Positions 1 through 8,379 of a stretch of 64,000 bases of DNA are shown here, piece by piece; the stretch's first letter is position 1, and each line of letters starts with the position of its first letter. This DNA is from Hymenobacter sp. BT18 (lineage in GTDB: Bacteria; Bacteroidota; Bacteroidia; Cytophagales; Hymenobacteraceae). The position numbers were made by a program, and so were the translations under genes. The stretch is taken from positions 868,001-932,000 of the forward strand of contig NZ_CP050954.1 in the NCBI RefSeq assembly GCF_012273015.1, written 5' to 3'. A model generated the notes under the pieces. The model searched no databases. It was not told where the DNA came from and was given only the letters and a program-made list of their open reading frames with translations.

Positions 1-2
1 CC

Positions 3-350
3 GCTACTCCCGCCGGGCAGCTGCGCCGCGCCATCGAAAACCACGTGCGCGTGCTGATTCAGGATACGGCGGCGTCGACGGTCTTTCTGCACGAGTGGCG
101 CCACCTCAGCGAGCCGGCCCTCACGGAGTTTCAGCACCTGCGGCAGCAGTACGAGGCCGAGTTTCGGGAGCTGATTGCCCAGGGTGTACAAACCGGCGCC
201 CTGTACACCCCCGACCCCGCGTTTGCGGCACTGACCTTGCTGGCCAGCTTGAACTGGTTGCCCAGCTGGTACCGCCCCGATGGCCCTCTCACGGCCGACC
301 AGATTGCTCAGCGTTTAACCGATCAGCTTCTCGACGGTTTAGCTTATTAG
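3..350 (+). CDS. TetR-type transcriptional regulator, C-terminal part (5' truncated by window)
   Basis: The reading frame is open from the window edge, so only the last ~115 residues are visible and the DNA-binding helix-turn-helix is missing. What remains is a helical ligand/dimer domain with a Trp-rich segment ([12 protein letters not shown]) near the end, a pattern common at the C-terminus of TetR/AcrR regulators. The stop is 36 bases before paaA. TetR-type repressors that sense phenylacetyl-CoA (PaaR) often sit beside paa genes, so a paa regulator is a reasonable inference. The family call rests on the C-terminal look and the context, not on a seen DNA-binding domain. Confidence 0.6.
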   Translation, partial: ATPAGQLRRAIENHVRVLIQDTAASTVFLHEWRHLSEPALTEFQHLRQQYEAEFRELIAQGVQTGALYTPDPAFAALTLLASLNWLPSWYRPDGPLTADQIAQRLTDQLLDGLAY

Positions 351-385
351 TTTCCTTTCTCTCACGCTTCCATCCCCACCCAGTT

Positions 386-1384
386 ATGTACGGCTCCGTC
401 AGCACCCACGACATTCCCGCCCAGGCATCTACCGGCCTCGAAAACGAAGACCCGCAGCTGCTGGCCGAATTTGAAGCCCGCATAGCCCGGGGCGAGAAGA
501 TTGAGCCCGACGACTACATGCCGGCGCTCTACCGCAAGCAGCTCATTCGCATGATTGAGCAGCACGCGCACTCCGAAATCATCGGGTCGCTGCCGGAGGG
601 CACCTGGATTACCCGGGCGCCGGGCTTCCGCCGCAAAATGGCCCAGATGGCCAAGGTGCAGGACGAAGTAGGCCACGCGCAGCTGCTGTACTCGGCGGCC
701 GAGACGCTGGGCAAGTCGCGGGAGGAAATGCTTACGGACCTCATCACGGGGAAAAGCAAGTACTCCAACGTCTTCAACTACCCCACGCCTACCTGGGCCG
801 ACTCCAACGTCATTTCCTGGCTGATCGACGCTGGCGCCATTGTCAACCAAATGGCCAATGCCCGGGGGTCTTATGGTCCCTATTGCCGGGCCCTGGAGCG
901 GATTTGCGCCGAGGAAAGCTTCCACCTGAAGTATGGTCACGATGCCGTAGTGCACATGGCGACCGGCACGCCTGTTCAGCGCCGCATGATGCAGGAGGCT
1001 TTGAACCGCTGGTGGCCCCCGATCATGACGTTTTTTGGCCCCGCCGACAAAGCCAGCCAGCACACCGAGATTTTGATGCGCTGGAAGGTGAAAATGGCGT
1101 CGAACGACGACTGCCGCCAGCAGTTCCTGGACATGTACGTGCCCAAGATCCTGGAAATCGGGCTGACCATTCCGGACCCCAACCTGCGCAAAAACGAAGA
1201 AACCGGAAAGTGGGAATACACGGAGCCCGACTGGGAAGAGCTGCGCCGCGTCATCAACGGCGACGGGCCCTGCAACCAGGAGCGCCTGGCCGTGCGCCGG
1301 GCCGCCGAGGAAAACGGGGCCTGGGTGCGCCGGGCTCTGCAAGCCAAGCGCCAGGCGCCCAAGGCTGTACGCCCGCTGGCTTAA
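386..1384 (+). CDS. paaA: 1,2-phenylacetyl-CoA epoxidase, catalytic subunit PaaA
   Basis: PaaA carries the di-iron centre that epoxidises the ring of phenylacetyl-CoA in the cytoplasm, the committed step of aerobic phenylacetate breakdown. The 332-residue protein has the usual length and family look: a ferritin-like helical fold with EEDLARR-like helices, the segment [18 protein letters not shown] near residue 90 and [15 protein letters not shown] near residue 175, which supply Glu/His metal ligands. The start chosen is the ATG at 386 (MYGSVSTHD). The frame is open further upstream to 95, but that stretch overlaps the TetR gene and is not protein-like. It is first in a paaABCD run; paaE lies apart at 6426-7529. 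Confidence 0.95.
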   Translation: MYGSVSTHDIPAQASTGLENEDPQLLAEFEARIARGEKIEPDDYMPALYRKQLIRMIEQHAHSEIIGSLPEGTWITRAPGFRRKMAQMAKVQDEVGHAQLLYSAAETLGKSREEMLTDLITGKSKYSNVFNYPTPTWADSNVISWLIDAGAIVNQMANARGSYGPYCRALERICAEESFHLKYGHDAVVHMATGTPVQRRMMQEALNRWWPPIMTFFGPADKASQHTEILMRWKVKMASNDDCRQQFLDMYVPKILEIGLTIPDPNLRKNEETGKWEYTEPDWEELRRVINGDGPCNQERLAVRRAAEENGAWVRRALQAKRQAPKAVRPLA

Positions 1385-1491
1385 TTTAATTAAGAATGAA
1401 GAATTAAGAATTAGGAATGGGGAGGTAGGCCGGCGTATTGCGCTGGGCGAAATTTCTCAATTCTTAATTCTTAATTCTTAATTACTCCCCG
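1385..1491. repeat. AT-rich foldback repeat between paaA and paaB
   Basis: The gap holds tandem copies of a short AAGAATTA-type unit on the left (about 1388-1420) and the complementary TTAATTC units on the right (about 1455-1484), so the transcript could fold back on itself. Such a 107-base gap is long for an operon. It resembles in architecture the foldbacks in the isc gene gaps of this window. Confidence 0.7.
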
Positions 1492-2115
1492 ATGCTTTCT
1501 TCCCTCGACCCGCGCATTGCCCGCCTGGCCCTCCCCGATGCGCCCGCTGCCCTGCAGCCCAAAGCAGCCTTCGACCAGTTTGAAACCTACGAAGTCTTTC
1601 ACCAGAAGAAGGACGGAGCCCCTTTCAGCTACGTAGGCCCGGTGCACGCCCCTTCGGCCGATGTAGCCTTTCTCTTTGCCAAAGAGCAGTACAGCCGCCG
1701 CGCGGCCTGCTCCGGCATGTGGGTAGTGCCCACCAGTGCCATCAGCCTTACCCGCTACGTGGGCGACCAGGAATCGGTGTACGACGTGGTGCCGACTCCC
1801 GCCCCGGAGGCTCCCGGTGTCCCGGCCGAGTCGGAAGACTACCTGATCTTTCACCTTAAGAAACGCGGAAAAGCGCACACGCACGTAGGAGCAGTGCAGG
1901 CCACGTCGGCAGCTGACGCCCTGGAGCAGGCGAAACGGGCTTTCGGCGAGCAGCGCCCCGTGGTGAATGTGTGGGTAATGCGCCGCGCCGACGTACTCAC
2001 CTCGGAGCTGGAAGACCGCGACATCTGGAGCACTACCCCGGAGAAAAAGTACCGCGACGCCATTGCTTATAAAGTGCAGGACCGCATTGACCGGTTCAAG
2101 CAGGAGCATTCCTGA
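1492..2115 (+). CDS. paaB: Phenylacetyl-CoA epoxidase subunit PaaB, tandem-domain form
   Basis: PaaB is a small bridging subunit that holds together the PaaAC heterodimers of the epoxidase. Typical PaaB is about 95 residues; this one is 207. It contains two PaaB-like units: residues ~24-85 (FETYEVFHQKKDG...SYVGPVHA...) and ~116-170 (DYLIFHLKKRGK...HVGAVQA...NVWVMRRADV). Both keep the F-H-x-K-K strand, the V-G-x-V-x-A strand and an Ala-rich helix. The second copy is closer to classic PaaB, including the VWVMRR strand and the downstream DREIW-like segment. It is translated from the ATG at 1492, right after the foldback repeat. The duplicated layout may be a lineage trait. Confidence 0.88.
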   Translation: MLSSLDPRIARLALPDAPAALQPKAAFDQFETYEVFHQKKDGAPFSYVGPVHAPSADVAFLFAKEQYSRRAACSGMWVVPTSAISLTRYVGDQESVYDVVPTPAPEAPGVPAESEDYLIFHLKKRGKAHTHVGAVQATSAADALEQAKRAFGEQRPVVNVWVMRRADVLTSELEDRDIWSTTPEKKYRDAIAYKVQDRIDRFKQEHS

Positions 2116-2176
2116 GTTCGTATTCTCTTCCCGGCTTCTGCTTCCTTTAAAAAGTTAGGCTCCGCTGCTACCATCC

Positions 2177-2929
2177 ATGATTGACCCCAAAAAAGACCTG
2201 CTTTACCGGCTGGCCGACGACCAGCTGATCCTGGGCCACCGCAACTCTGAGTGGAATGGCTTAGGCCCTATTCTGGAAGAGGACATTGCCTTTTCTTCCA
2301 TGGCCCAGGACAAGCTTGGCCACGCCCTGCAACTGTATTCCTTGCTCCACGAACTGGGCGAAGCCGAGCCCGACACGGTGGCCTTCACCCGCAATGCGGG
2401 CCAGTTTCACTGCTGCCAGCTGGTGGAGCTGCCGATTGGGGATTACGCCTTTTCGCTGATGCGGCACTTTCTCTTCGACCATGCCGAGCTGTTACGCTTC
2501 GAAGCCCTCACGGCTAGTTCTTACGAACCGTTGGCCCAGGTGGCGCGCAAGCTGAAAGGCGAGCTGAAATACCACGTGCTGCACGCCAATACCTGGATCC
2601 GGCAGCTGGGCACCAGCACCGACGAGGCTATTGAAAAGCTGCAGGCTGCCCTCGACCTGACGCTGCCCTACGCCTTGGCTTTGTTTGAGAAAACGGAAGC
2701 GGAACCGGCAATTATTGCCGAAGGCATTTTCATTGGCGAAGATGCGCTGCGGCAGCAATGGCTGGAGAACATCAGCCGCGTGCTCAGCCAGACGGCTCTG
2801 GAGTTGCCCGACGTTACGACCATCAGCCCCGTAGAAGGCGGCCGCCACGGAGTACACACGGAGTTTTTGCAGCCCCTGCTGGATGAAATGGCTGAAGTAT
2901 TCCGGCTCGACCCCACCGCCGACTGGTAG
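2177..2929 (+). CDS. paaC: Phenylacetyl-CoA epoxidase structural subunit PaaC
   Basis: PaaC is the non-catalytic ferritin-like partner of PaaA in the epoxidase core. The 250-residue protein has the expected length and family segments: LADDQLILGHRNSEW near the N-terminus, EEDIAFSSMAQDKLGHA around residue 36, and a late helix ending HTEFLQPLLDEMAEVFR. It follows paaB with a 61-base gap and precedes paaD by 60 bases, consistent with one transcript. The ATG at 2177 is the first in-frame start and gives the normal N-terminus. Confidence 0.95.
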   Translation: MIDPKKDLLYRLADDQLILGHRNSEWNGLGPILEEDIAFSSMAQDKLGHALQLYSLLHELGEAEPDTVAFTRNAGQFHCCQLVELPIGDYAFSLMRHFLFDHAELLRFEALTASSYEPLAQVARKLKGELKYHVLHANTWIRQLGTSTDEAIEKLQAALDLTLPYALALFEKTEAEPAIIAEGIFIGEDALRQQWLENISRVLSQTALELPDVTTISPVEGGRHGVHTEFLQPLLDEMAEVFRLDPTADW

Positions 2930-2989
2930 GTTGGCTTGCAAGCATCGTCTTTCATCTCTCCTACTCATCCCGAACCGCCTTTGCTCCGC

Positions 2990-3469
2990 ATGACTGAAGC
3001 TACCATTCTCTCCTGGCTTGATGAGGTAAAGGACCCCGAGATTCCCGTGGTTTCGCTAGTGGACCTGGGCGTAATCCGGCGCGTGCAGATTGCACCGGAT
3101 GGGCACGTATCGGTTTGGATGACGCCTACCTTTTCGGGGTGCCCGGCGATGGACTACATGCGGCGAGACGTGGAACGCGTGTTGCGCGAGCATGGCGTGG
3201 CAAACCACACCGTTTCCATGTCCTTGGAGGAAGCCTGGAGCAGCAACGACGTGACGGAGCGCGGCCGGCAGGCCCTGCGGGAGTTTCGTCTTTCGCCCCC
3301 TCCCCCGCACCAGGGCATCATCGACCTGGATATCCTGGAGTACGCCGAGTGCCCCCACTGCGGCTCGCACAATACGGAGCTTCGTTCGCCGTTTGGCCCT
3401 ACGTTGTGCCGGGCCCTGCACTACTGCCTCGACTGCCGGCAGGGGTTCGAGCAATTTAAGCCGGTATAG
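2990..3469 (+). CDS. paaD: Phenylacetate degradation protein PaaD (MIP18/DUF59 family)
   Basis: PaaD is needed for epoxidase activity, probably in assembly of the metal centre, and is related to SufT/MIP18 Fe-S assembly factors. The N-terminal ~95 residues are the DUF59 domain with the signature DEVKDPEIPVVSLVDLGVI and TFSGCPAMDYM carrying the conserved cysteine. The C-terminal part has a four-cysteine zinc-ribbon pattern (CPHCGS ... CLDCRQ), typical of PaaD. The ATG at 2990 is preferred over a TTG at 2936, since the extra 18 residues are not conserved-looking. A hairpin at 3478-3504 follows the stop. Confidence 0.94.
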   Translation: MTEATILSWLDEVKDPEIPVVSLVDLGVIRRVQIAPDGHVSVWMTPTFSGCPAMDYMRRDVERVLREHGVANHTVSMSLEEAWSSNDVTERGRQALREFRLSPPPPHQGIIDLDILEYAECPHCGSHNTELRSPFGPTLCRALHYCLDCRQGFEQFKPV

Positions 3470-3477
3470 CGCAACTC

Positions 3478-3504
3478 CCGGCGAGCAAGGCTTGTTTTCG
3501 CCGG
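3478..3504 (+). terminator. Hairpin after paaD, likely terminator
   Basis: A 7-bp stem (CCGGCGA at 3478-3484 with TCGCCGG at 3498-3504) encloses a second short pairing (CAAG/CTTG). It lies 9 bases after the paaD stop and is followed by a T-containing stretch, so it probably ends the paaABCD transcript. Confidence 0.55.
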
Positions 3505-3541
3505 AATTGTTGTTAGTTAGCGCACTCCTATTTCTTGTCGT

Positions 3542-4132
3542 ATGACCTCTAAATATTCTTTTTGGCTAGCCTTTCTGCTGGTAGTCGTAGCCGCCGCCTG
3601 CAACCGCACGCCCAAGCCCCTGGATCCGGCTTCTGCCAAAGCTGTCAAGCTGCAGCTTGATGTGCTGCAGGACACCGTAGCCAGCCGCTGGAGCGAAATG
3701 ATAGCCAGTGACGATGCCAAGCTTAGCGCCACGCGCCAGGTGCTGCGGGCTCTGGCCGAGCAGCCGGGCACCAACCGCCCCCAGGTACAACAGCTTAGTC
3801 AGGCCAATGACCGCCTGGTTCGGCGGCGCTACAACCAGCAGAGCATGCGGGAATCGGCGCTTATCGATGCCTATGATGCCGCGCAGGACTCGGTTCTCCG
3901 GGCCGTATACGCCGTAGCTTCGCCCGCCGCCGGCCAGCCCGATGAGTTCATCCGCAACCTCACGGAAGGCATCCAGCAGTACGACGATGCCGTATTGGGC
4001 TACCGTGTACGCTACGACCAGGCAGCCAAGCATTTCAACGACTACCTCCAGCTACACCGGGCAGAGCTTGCCGAACTGGGTGGCAAATACGCCAAGTTGG
4101 AGCCACTACCGCTCTTTACTATTCAACTGTAA
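3542..4132 (+). CDS. Putative lipoprotein, unknown function
   Basis: The 196-residue product begins with a lipoprotein signal (MTSKYSFWLAFLLVVVAAAC), with the lipobox cysteine at residue 20. The rest is predicted helical, with heptad-like runs of Leu/Ala, Gln and charged residues and no recognised enzyme motif. It could be an envelope-anchored helical protein. It follows the paaD terminator and is likely its own transcript; a 12-bp hairpin at 4162-4190 ends it. I do not recognise the family. Confidence 0.75.
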   Translation: MTSKYSFWLAFLLVVVAAACNRTPKPLDPASAKAVKLQLDVLQDTVASRWSEMIASDDAKLSATRQVLRALAEQPGTNRPQVQQLSQANDRLVRRRYNQQSMRESALIDAYDAAQDSVLRAVYAVASPAAGQPDEFIRNLTEGIQQYDDAVLGYRVRYDQAAKHFNDYLQLHRAELAELGGKYAKLEPLPLFTIQL

Positions 4133-4161
4133 GCAAACTGTTCTGCGGTCGGAATAGATAA

Positions 4162-4190
4162 GCTGCTTTGCGTATGCAACGCAAAGCAGC
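4162..4190 (+). terminator. Perfect 12-bp hairpin after the lipoprotein gene
   Basis: GCTGCTTTGCGT (4162-4173) pairs exactly with ACGCAAAGCAGC (4179-4190) around a 5-base loop. There is no clear T-run, so it may be a weak terminator or a 3'-end stabilising hairpin. Confidence 0.55.
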
Positions 4191-4234
4191 CCGCACGGCT
4201 CTTCATTTCAAGAGCCCATCTATTTTAACTGCTT

Positions 4235-4573
4235 ATGCGCTTCTTCAATACCCTTCGCCTTACGCCGGGCGTGCTGGTAGCCGCCGGGGCTATGCTGGTT
4301 TTGCCCGGCTGTGCCCACGACACTGTGACGCCTGAGTGCACTACTCTCGCCACCGCCCGCGACTTAACCGGCTTGGATGGCTGCCGAATGGTTCTGGAGT
4401 TGGCCGATGGCTCCCGCCTGGAGCCATCAGGAGAAATCTGGCAGAACTTCCCCGCGAAAGATGGGGAGCAGGTGTTCGTCAGTTACGAAACAGAGTCCCG
4501 CGTGAGCATCTGCATGGTAGGCCCATCGGTCCGGGTTACCTGCATCCGAGCCGCTGCGGCTACTACCAATTAA
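4235..4573 (+). CDS. Small putative lipoprotein, unknown function
   Basis: This is a 112-residue protein with a signal sequence and a lipobox ending at cysteine 26 (MLVLPGCAHD), so it is likely lipid-anchored in the envelope. The mature part is short and contains four further cysteines (CTTL, DGCRMV, ISICMVG, VRVTCIRA), which could form disulfides outside the cytoplasm. The middle reads like a small beta-barrel (LELADGSRLEPSGEIWQNF). No family was recognised. A strong bidirectional terminator follows. Confidence 0.7.
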   Translation: MRFFNTLRLTPGVLVAAGAMLVLPGCAHDTVTPECTTLATARDLTGLDGCRMVLELADGSRLEPSGEIWQNFPAKDGEQVFVSYETESRVSICMVGPSVRVTCIRAAAATTN

Positions 4574-4602
4574 TTACCTGCGCTTTTTCTCACTCACTCA
4601 CC

Positions 4603-4637
4603 AAAAAAGCCCCATGCATTGCATGGGGCTTTCTTTT
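4603..4637. terminator. Bidirectional rho-independent terminator
   Basis: An 11-bp palindrome (AGCCCCATGCA at 4608-4618 with 4620-4630) is flanked by an A-run on the left and a T-rich run on the right. It sits between the small lipoprotein gene and the convergent M3 peptidase gene and can stop transcription from both sides. Confidence 0.85.
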
Positions 4638-4657
4638 ACTGGTTAACCGCAGCCTCG

Positions 4658-6394
4658 TTACAGCTTGGCCATTTCGTCGCGCACGAAGTCGGCCAGGGTG
4701 CGCAGGTAGTCGGTGCTAAAGTCGAAGCGGATGCCAGCGGCGGCATAAATCTCGCCGATGGGAGCCGTGTAGCCCAGGGCCAGGGCGCGCTTATAGGCCT
4801 CCAGTGCTTGCCCCGGGTTCTGGCGGAAGTTCCGCCACACGGCAATAGCACCCAGTTGGGCCATAGCGTATTCGATGTAGTAAAAGGGCACTTCGTAGAG
4901 GTGCAGCTGCTTTTGCCACAAGTAAGGCTTGTATCCCTCCAGTCCTTTCCAGCTCACGGTGCGCTGGTTGAACTCATCGAAGATGTCGGTCCAGCACTGG
5001 TGGCGCTCCGCCTCGGTATGCTGCGGGTTTTCGTACACCCAATGCTGAAACTTATCAATGGTGGCAACCCAGGGAAATGTTTCGAGCACACTTTCCAGGT
5101 GGGTCTTTTTGGCCCGGCGTAGCTCTTCGGCATCGGGAAAGAACACGTCCCAGTGGTCCATGCTCATCAGCTCCATGCTCATTGAAGCCAGCTCGGCTAC
5201 TTCGGACGGGGGGTGCTTATCGGCGGAAAGCGGCAGGCGGCGGGTAAGAAAACTATGCACCGCGTGGCCGCCCTCGTGCAGCATGGTTACCACGTCGCGC
5301 AAGGAGCTGGTGGCATTCATAAAAATGAACGGCACCCCGGTTTCATCCAAGGGGTAGTTATAGCCCCCGGGTGCCTTGCCTTTCCGGCTTTCCAGGTCCA
5401 GGTTGCCCATTTGCCGCATAGTGCGCAGGCAGTCGGCCAGGAAAGGGTCGAGGCGCTCAAACACCGTCACGGTTTTTTCCAGCAGCTCCTCGCCCGTAGC
5501 AAAGGGCCGCAGCGGCGCTTTCCCCGATACGTCTACATCCAAGTCCCAGGGGCGCAGCTCCGCTAAGGCCAGGTCCTGCCGCCGCTCCAGGTCGAGGTCA
5601 TCGATGAGCGGCACTACCGTTTCGCGAATGGCCTGGTGAAAGTCGCGGCAATCCTGCGGGCTGTAGTCGAAGCGGCCCAACGCGGCAAACATGTAGTCGC
5701 GGAAGTTGGGGAAGCCGGCATTCCGGGCCATCTGATGACGCAGCTGCACGAGTTCGGTAAACAGTGCGTCCAGGTGCTGGGCATCCTGCAGGCGGCGCTC
5801 CTGAATAGCGCGGTAGGCTTCTTCCCGCAGGGCCCGGTTCGGGTTTTTCAGCTGGTCGGCCGCCCGGGGTAAGGTCATTTCCTCGCCGTGCAGCGTTACC
5901 GTCATGGCCCCCACGGTGGCGGCGTACTGCTGCTGCTTGGTGCTGATTTCGGTTTTCACCGGAATGTTAGCCTCCCGGTAAATCTCGAGGGCTTGGCGGA
6001 CCGAGCGCACAAATACCCGGTAGCGGGCCGCATCGAGTTCGGGCAGAAACTCCGACGCCATCATTTTCTCGTTGAGAGCGTGGTCGTAGGGCGCTACCTG
6101 GGGCTCAATTTCACTTACAAAGAACTGAAAGGCCTCGGCGCGCTCCTGATCCTGAGTATCACAGGTCATGCGGATATAGCGCCAAGCCATATCCTCGCTA
6201 AGCACACTTTCCAGCTCGGAGCGGTCGAGCAGCCAGCGTTCCAGCTCGGCGGCGGAATGAATAGCCCGGTCACGTAACTCGATAAAATAAGCTTCCAGCC
6301 CTGCCCAGTCCCCTACTTGAAAATCTTCGGGCAAATAATGGCGGGGCGGGCGCTGCGTGTCGGTAGCCAGCGCAGTTTCGACGAAAGTATCCAT
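4658..6394 (-). CDS. M3 family oligoendopeptidase (PepF-like)
   Basis: This is a cytoplasmic zinc metallopeptidase of 578 residues that would trim short peptides. The zinc-binding motif HEGGH is at residues 373-377 (MLHEGGHAVHSF), followed by the expected downstream glutamate helix (PSEVAELASMSMEL), where the third ligand lies. The N-terminal half is helical as in M3 peptidases. There is no signal peptide. M3 peptidases are commonly 560-700 residues, so this is full length. It is convergent with the upstream lipoproteins and lies 31 bases downstream of the paaE stop on the other side, so it is read toward 4658 in the same direction as paaE and may be co-transcribed with it. Confidence 0.92.
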   Translation of the reverse strand: MDTFVETALATDTQRPPRHYLPEDFQVGDWAGLEAYFIELRDRAIHSAAELERWLLDRSELESVLSEDMAWRYIRMTCDTQDQERAEAFQFFVSEIEPQVAPYDHALNEKMMASEFLPELDAARYRVFVRSVRQALEIYREANIPVKTEISTKQQQYAATVGAMTVTLHGEEMTLPRAADQLKNPNRALREEAYRAIQERRLQDAQHLDALFTELVQLRHQMARNAGFPNFRDYMFAALGRFDYSPQDCRDFHQAIRETVVPLIDDLDLERRQDLALAELRPWDLDVDVSGKAPLRPFATGEELLEKTVTVFERLDPFLADCLRTMRQMGNLDLESRKGKAPGGYNYPLDETGVPFIFMNATSSLRDVVTMLHEGGHAVHSFLTRRLPLSADKHPPSEVAELASMSMELMSMDHWDVFFPDAEELRRAKKTHLESVLETFPWVATIDKFQHWVYENPQHTEAERHQCWTDIFDEFNQRTVSWKGLEGYKPYLWQKQLHLYEVPFYYIEYAMAQLGAIAVWRNFRQNPGQALEAYKRALALGYTAPIGEIYAAAGIRFDFSTDYLRTLADFVRDEMAKL

Positions 6395-6425
6395 CTAGAA
6401 AAGTACTAAAAATGCTAAGCTCGGC

Positions 6426-7529
6426 CTAGCCGATTTCAATTACGACGTCGCTGGTGAGGGGATGACCAACGCATACCAAGACATAACCTTGCTTCATTTC
6501 GGCGTCGGACAGCCCTTCCCGCTCATCTAAATGAACTTTCCCGCTTAGGCATTTGCCGCGGCAGGCGGTGCACAATCCGGCCTGGCAGCTATACGGCAAA
6601 TCGATGTCGAGGTCCAGGGCAGCTTCCAGAATTGTTTGCTGCGGGGTTACTTCAAACTGGTATTCCGAGCCCTCGTAGTTGATGGTGACGTTGCGCGTGA
6701 CAATTTTGCCGTCGTCGTCAGAAGAGACGTCGCCGTGGCCATTGGGCTGAGCGGCGGCGGCTTCCATGGTTTCGGCCGCGGCCACGAAGCTTTCCCGGCG
6801 AATTCGCTCGGCGGGCACGCCCAACAGCTCCAGCGCCGCCTTGGCCTCGGCCATCATACCCTCGGGCCCGCAGAGGAAATACTCGGCCTGCGCGGCCGGA
6901 ATCTGGCGCTGCTCCAGGATGCGCAGCAAAGTAGTGCGGTTGAGGCGGCCGGTGTGCTGGTGGGCGGCCGGTCCCTGCGTGGGTTGGCTGTACACGTGCT
7001 CTACCTGCAGGCGGCCGGCATACTGCTGCTCCAGCTGGCGCAGCTGCTGGCCAAAAATGACGGACGCCTCGTTGCGGTTACCGTACACCAGCAGCACCTG
7101 GCTTTGGGGTTCTTCCCGCAGCACCGCTTTCAGGATGCTCATGAGGGGGGTGATGCCGCTGCCGGCCCCCACCAAGACAATAGAGCGGGCCAACTGGGGC
7201 TGGGGCTGCAGGGTGAAGTTGCCGAGGGGCGCCATCACCTCCAGCTGTTGCCCGACGCGCACGGTGTCGAGCAAGTAGTTGCTCACCAGCCCACCCGAAA
7301 CCCGTTTCACCGTCACAGCCAGCCGGGGCGCTTCCCCGGGGGTGCTGCTGAGCGAGTAGGCCCGCCGCTCCTTTTTACCTCCCGGGCCGCAGGGTAGAAT
7401 CAGCGTCAGAAACTGACCGGGCTGACAGGCTACCGGCTGCCGGTCGGCGCGTTCGAAGTGAATGGTAGCGGCATCGGAGGTTTCCTGGGTGATTTCAACG
7501 ACGTTGAGCGTGAGGTATGGGGAGCTCAT
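6426..7529 (-). CDS. paaE: Phenylacetyl-CoA epoxidase reductase subunit PaaE
   Basis: PaaE passes electrons from NADPH through FAD and a 2Fe-2S cluster to the PaaABC oxygenase. The 367-residue protein shows the FAD domain (RAYSLSS near residue 56), the NAD(P) domain (GAGSGITPLMSIL near 121, FLCGPEGMM near 218) and a C-terminal plant-type ferredoxin domain. The cluster ligands are C315, C320, C323 and C353, spaced CX4CX2CX29C. A short acidic linker (SSDDDGK, ~255-270) joins the modules. It is split from paaABCD by three genes and points the other way, so it needs its own promoter in the 7530-7682 gap. Confidence 0.93.
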   Translation of the reverse strand: MSSPYLTLNVVEITQETSDAATIHFERADRQPVACQPGQFLTLILPCGPGGKKERRAYSLSSTPGEAPRLAVTVKRVSGGLVSNYLLDTVRVGQQLEVMAPLGNFTLQPQPQLARSIVLVGAGSGITPLMSILKAVLREEPQSQVLLVYGNRNEASVIFGQQLRQLEQQYAGRLQVEHVYSQPTQGPAAHQHTGRLNRTTLLRILEQRQIPAAQAEYFLCGPEGMMAEAKAALELLGVPAERIRRESFVAAAETMEAAAAQPNGHGDVSSDDDGKIVTRNVTINYEGSEYQFEVTPQQTILEAALDLDIDLPYSCQAGLCTACRGKCLSGKVHLDEREGLSDAEMKQGYVLVCVGHPLTSDVVIEIG

Positions 7530-7682
7530 TCAGGCAAGTAAACGGGTGGTAAATGGAAATTTAGCTGATTGCTCCGGGGAGCATTACGGGGTGCAAATTA
7601 CGTGAATCCGGCGGGTACGTTTTAGCTTGCGTACACCTTTCGGGTATACGATTTTCCCTCTCCCTCCGGTTTACTGCTTTTC

Positions 7683-8375
7683 ATGACTTCGCTTGCTTTA
7701 GTACTGCGCCAGCACCAGGCCGAATTTGCCCCCGTGCTGCCCGTTGATTTAAGTGCCCCAACCGTAGCCCGGCTGGATTTTTCGGCTGCTAACCCCCGGC
7801 TTACAACGGCCGATTTGGGAGATACCGCTGCCTTTGAAGCGCTGGTAGAACAGCTTCTGGAACAGCAGCAGGCCGCTATCGGGGTAGGCGGTTATTTGGA
7901 GCACCGGGTAATCTACCGGCGAAGTCCCGGTTTGTTTGGCGATGCAACCCAACCTGCCCGTTCCCTGCACCTGGGCGTAGACGTATGGCTGCGGGCCGGC
8001 ACGCCCGTGATGGCGCCGTTGGCAGCCGTAGTGCATAGTGCCCAGGACAATGCCGGCTTCGGCGACTATGGCCCCACCGTAATACTGGAGCATGAGCTGG
8101 CCGGTACCACCTTTTACACCCTGTATGGTCACCTTACGCGCCGCGAAACCGCCCTGCTGCGGCCCGGTATGGTGATTGAGAAGGGCGGCACCTTCGCCGA
8201 AGTAGGCCCAGCCCCCGAAAATGGCGACTGGCCCCCGCACCTGCACTTCCAGATTATTGCCGACCTGCAAGGCCGCGTAGGCGACTTCCCTGGGGTGGCC
8301 GCACCGGAAGAGAAAGCGCAGTGGGCCGCCCTCTGCCCCGACCCTAACCTGATTTTGCAGAGTAGCCACCTGTAG
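7683..8375 (+). CDS. M23-fold peptidase-like protein without a signal peptide
   Basis: The 230-residue protein has an M23 (LytM-type) core: the first metal motif HLGVD (H96, D100) and the second HLH pair (H184, H186), with YTLYGHLT and a Gly-rich strand between. M23 enzymes usually cleave peptidoglycan cross-links outside the membrane. Here the N-terminus (MTSLALVLRQHQAEF) is not a convincing secretion signal, so the location is unclear. Cytoplasmic M23-like domains also occur in fusion proteins with class III aminotransferases. All four expected metal residues are present, so metal binding is likely. The substrate cannot be named from sequence. Confidence 0.8.
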   Translation: MTSLALVLRQHQAEFAPVLPVDLSAPTVARLDFSAANPRLTTADLGDTAAFEALVEQLLEQQQAAIGVGGYLEHRVIYRRSPGLFGDATQPARSLHLGVDVWLRAGTPVMAPLAAVVHSAQDNAGFGDYGPTVILEHELAGTTFYTLYGHLTRRETALLRPGMVIEKGGTFAEVGPAPENGDWPPHLHFQIIADLQGRVGDFPGVAAPEEKAQWAALCPDPNLILQSSHL

Positions 8376-8379
8376 GCTA

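Noticed and set aside
362-1342. Long open frame (326 codons) on the minus strand opposite paaA
   Set aside because: It mirrors a well-conserved PaaA on the plus strand; GC-rich genes often give open antisense frames, and its protein is Gly/Val/His-rich without family motifs.
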